Positions 63,605 through 64,000 of a stretch of 64,000 nt of DNA are shown here, piece after piece (positions within the stretch are counted from its first letter, which is position 1; every line of letters begins with the position of its first letter). The notes beneath the pieces are model-generated. The model worked only from the letters and a program-made list of their open reading frames with translations. It did not search any database and was not told where the DNA came from. The stretch spans positions 166,809 to 230,808 of the forward strand of contig NZ_FRCA01000010.1 in assembly GCF_900142755.1 (NCBI RefSeq), given 5' to 3'. Made by a program: the position numbers and the translations under genes. This DNA is from Halomonas cupida (lineage in GTDB: Bacteria; Pseudomonadota; Gammaproteobacteria; Pseudomonadales; Halomonadaceae).

Positions 63605-63736
63605 GCACCGCCACGCTCTCGGCAGAACACCGCTGAGGGCTCCGGATTCATTCGGCACGGCTGAGTGATCACGGATTCGCCCCTCGGCTTCGAGGTTCGT
63701 CAGTTCCACGGAACGGCGAGCAACACGAAAAAGAGG

Positions 63737-63764
63737 TTGACGAAATCCTCCGGTTCTGTAGAAT
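63737..63764 (+). promoter_or_regulatory. rrn promoter P2
   Basis: TTGACG, a 16-base spacer and TAGAAT, followed by ACGCC. It is 160 bases downstream of P1 and nearly identical in layout, as usual for tandem rrn promoters. Confidence 0.82.
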
Positions 63765-63845
63765 ACGCCTTCCTCGCAGGGCGCTTCCCCAGGGTCTTCA
63801 AGACAGGGCGAAGCAGATCAGCGGGATGCTCCAGTCAACCGGAGC

Positions 63846-63861
63846 GGCTCTTTAACAATTT
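63846..63861 (+). promoter_or_regulatory. rrn antitermination boxA
   Basis: GCTCTTTAACAATTTG matches the boxA sequence (consensus TGCTCTTTAACA) bound by NusB-S10 in rRNA leaders. It is followed by about 140 bases of leader to the window end. Confidence 0.9.
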
Positions 63862-64000
63862 GATCAGGTAATTCATGTGGGCGCTTGCCGATGAGTCAGT
63901 GACGAAGTCACTGAAATATCAAGGCAAGCGACTCGTCAAACGAGACGTTTGAACCTTGAGCCAGGTTTGGTGCAGCCTATGCACTATCAGATTTTTCAAC
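63862..64000 (+). other. 16S rRNA precursor leader, up to the window edge
   Basis: The leader carries a stem GTCAGTGAC-gaa-GTCACTG near 63896-63916 and the aagcgactcgtcaaacgagacgttt segment, then runs to the edge. The closing bases (tttttcaac) look like the sequence just before or at the mature 16S 5' end, so the 16S gene should start within about ten bases of the edge. No mature rRNA can be confirmed inside the window. Confidence 0.7.

Overview
The window reads as a chromosomal segment of a Halomonas-like gammaproteobacterium (inference from base composition, acidic high-GC proteins and gene order; no 16S sequence is inside the window). It has two parts: a P2-type prophage (about 1-25.2 kb, with accessory DNA on both sides up to a tRNA-Pro gene at 28.5 kb), and a conserved block of core genes (28.7-63.3 kb) ending in the promoters and leader of an rRNA operon at the right edge.

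Prophage. The late genes follow the P2 order almost exactly, read right to left: portal Q and terminase P on the plus strand, then O, N, M, L, X, two small membrane proteins (holin candidates), an amidase endolysin, Rz/Rz1 spanins, R, S, V, a PAAR tip, W, J, I, tail fibre H, a fibre assembly protein, sheath FI, tube FII, E with its T6G frameshift to E', tape measure T, U and D on the minus strand. Three matching dyads (TTGTA-N11-TACAA) sit exactly where P2 has its Ogr/Delta-activated late promoters: before FI, before V and between O and P. No integrase, replication gene or ogr is visible, so those must lie left of the window. The left edge holds the end of a LexA/CI-type repressor.

Accessory DNA. 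Left of gene D a compact plus-strand cassette encodes a membrane-anchored unknown protein, an S24-fold protein that has lost its catalytic dyad, and an AT-rich KAP P-loop NTPase. Right of gene Q lie a probable packaging (cos) region, an AT-rich minus-strand locus (near-consensus promoter, 17-codon ORF with a strong ribosome site, terminator, then a two-to-four-helix membrane protein), and an overlapping pair of SRAP/YedK-like genes, of which only the first keeps the catalytic residues. The tRNA-Pro(CGG), whose 3' end points at the prophage, is the likely attachment site.

Core block. ispB faces rplU-rpmA-obgE-proB-rpsT-murJ-ribF-ileS-lspA-fkpB-ispH, followed by a reduced minor-pilin cluster (pilE, V, W, X and an opposing fimT, with no pilY1), thiO, a PP0621-type gene, nadE, bamD, rluD, pgeF, a GST/LysR divergent pair and clpB with a heat-shock promoter. 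The order resembles the ispB-to-clpB region of Pseudomonas. Then come a sugar transporter with two LacI-type operators, ilvI-ilvH behind a long structured leader, ilvY divergent from ilvC with an IlvY-type operator, pssA, and two near-identical rrn promoters with boxA. Several short tandem repeats occur in intergenic DNA and inside ribF.
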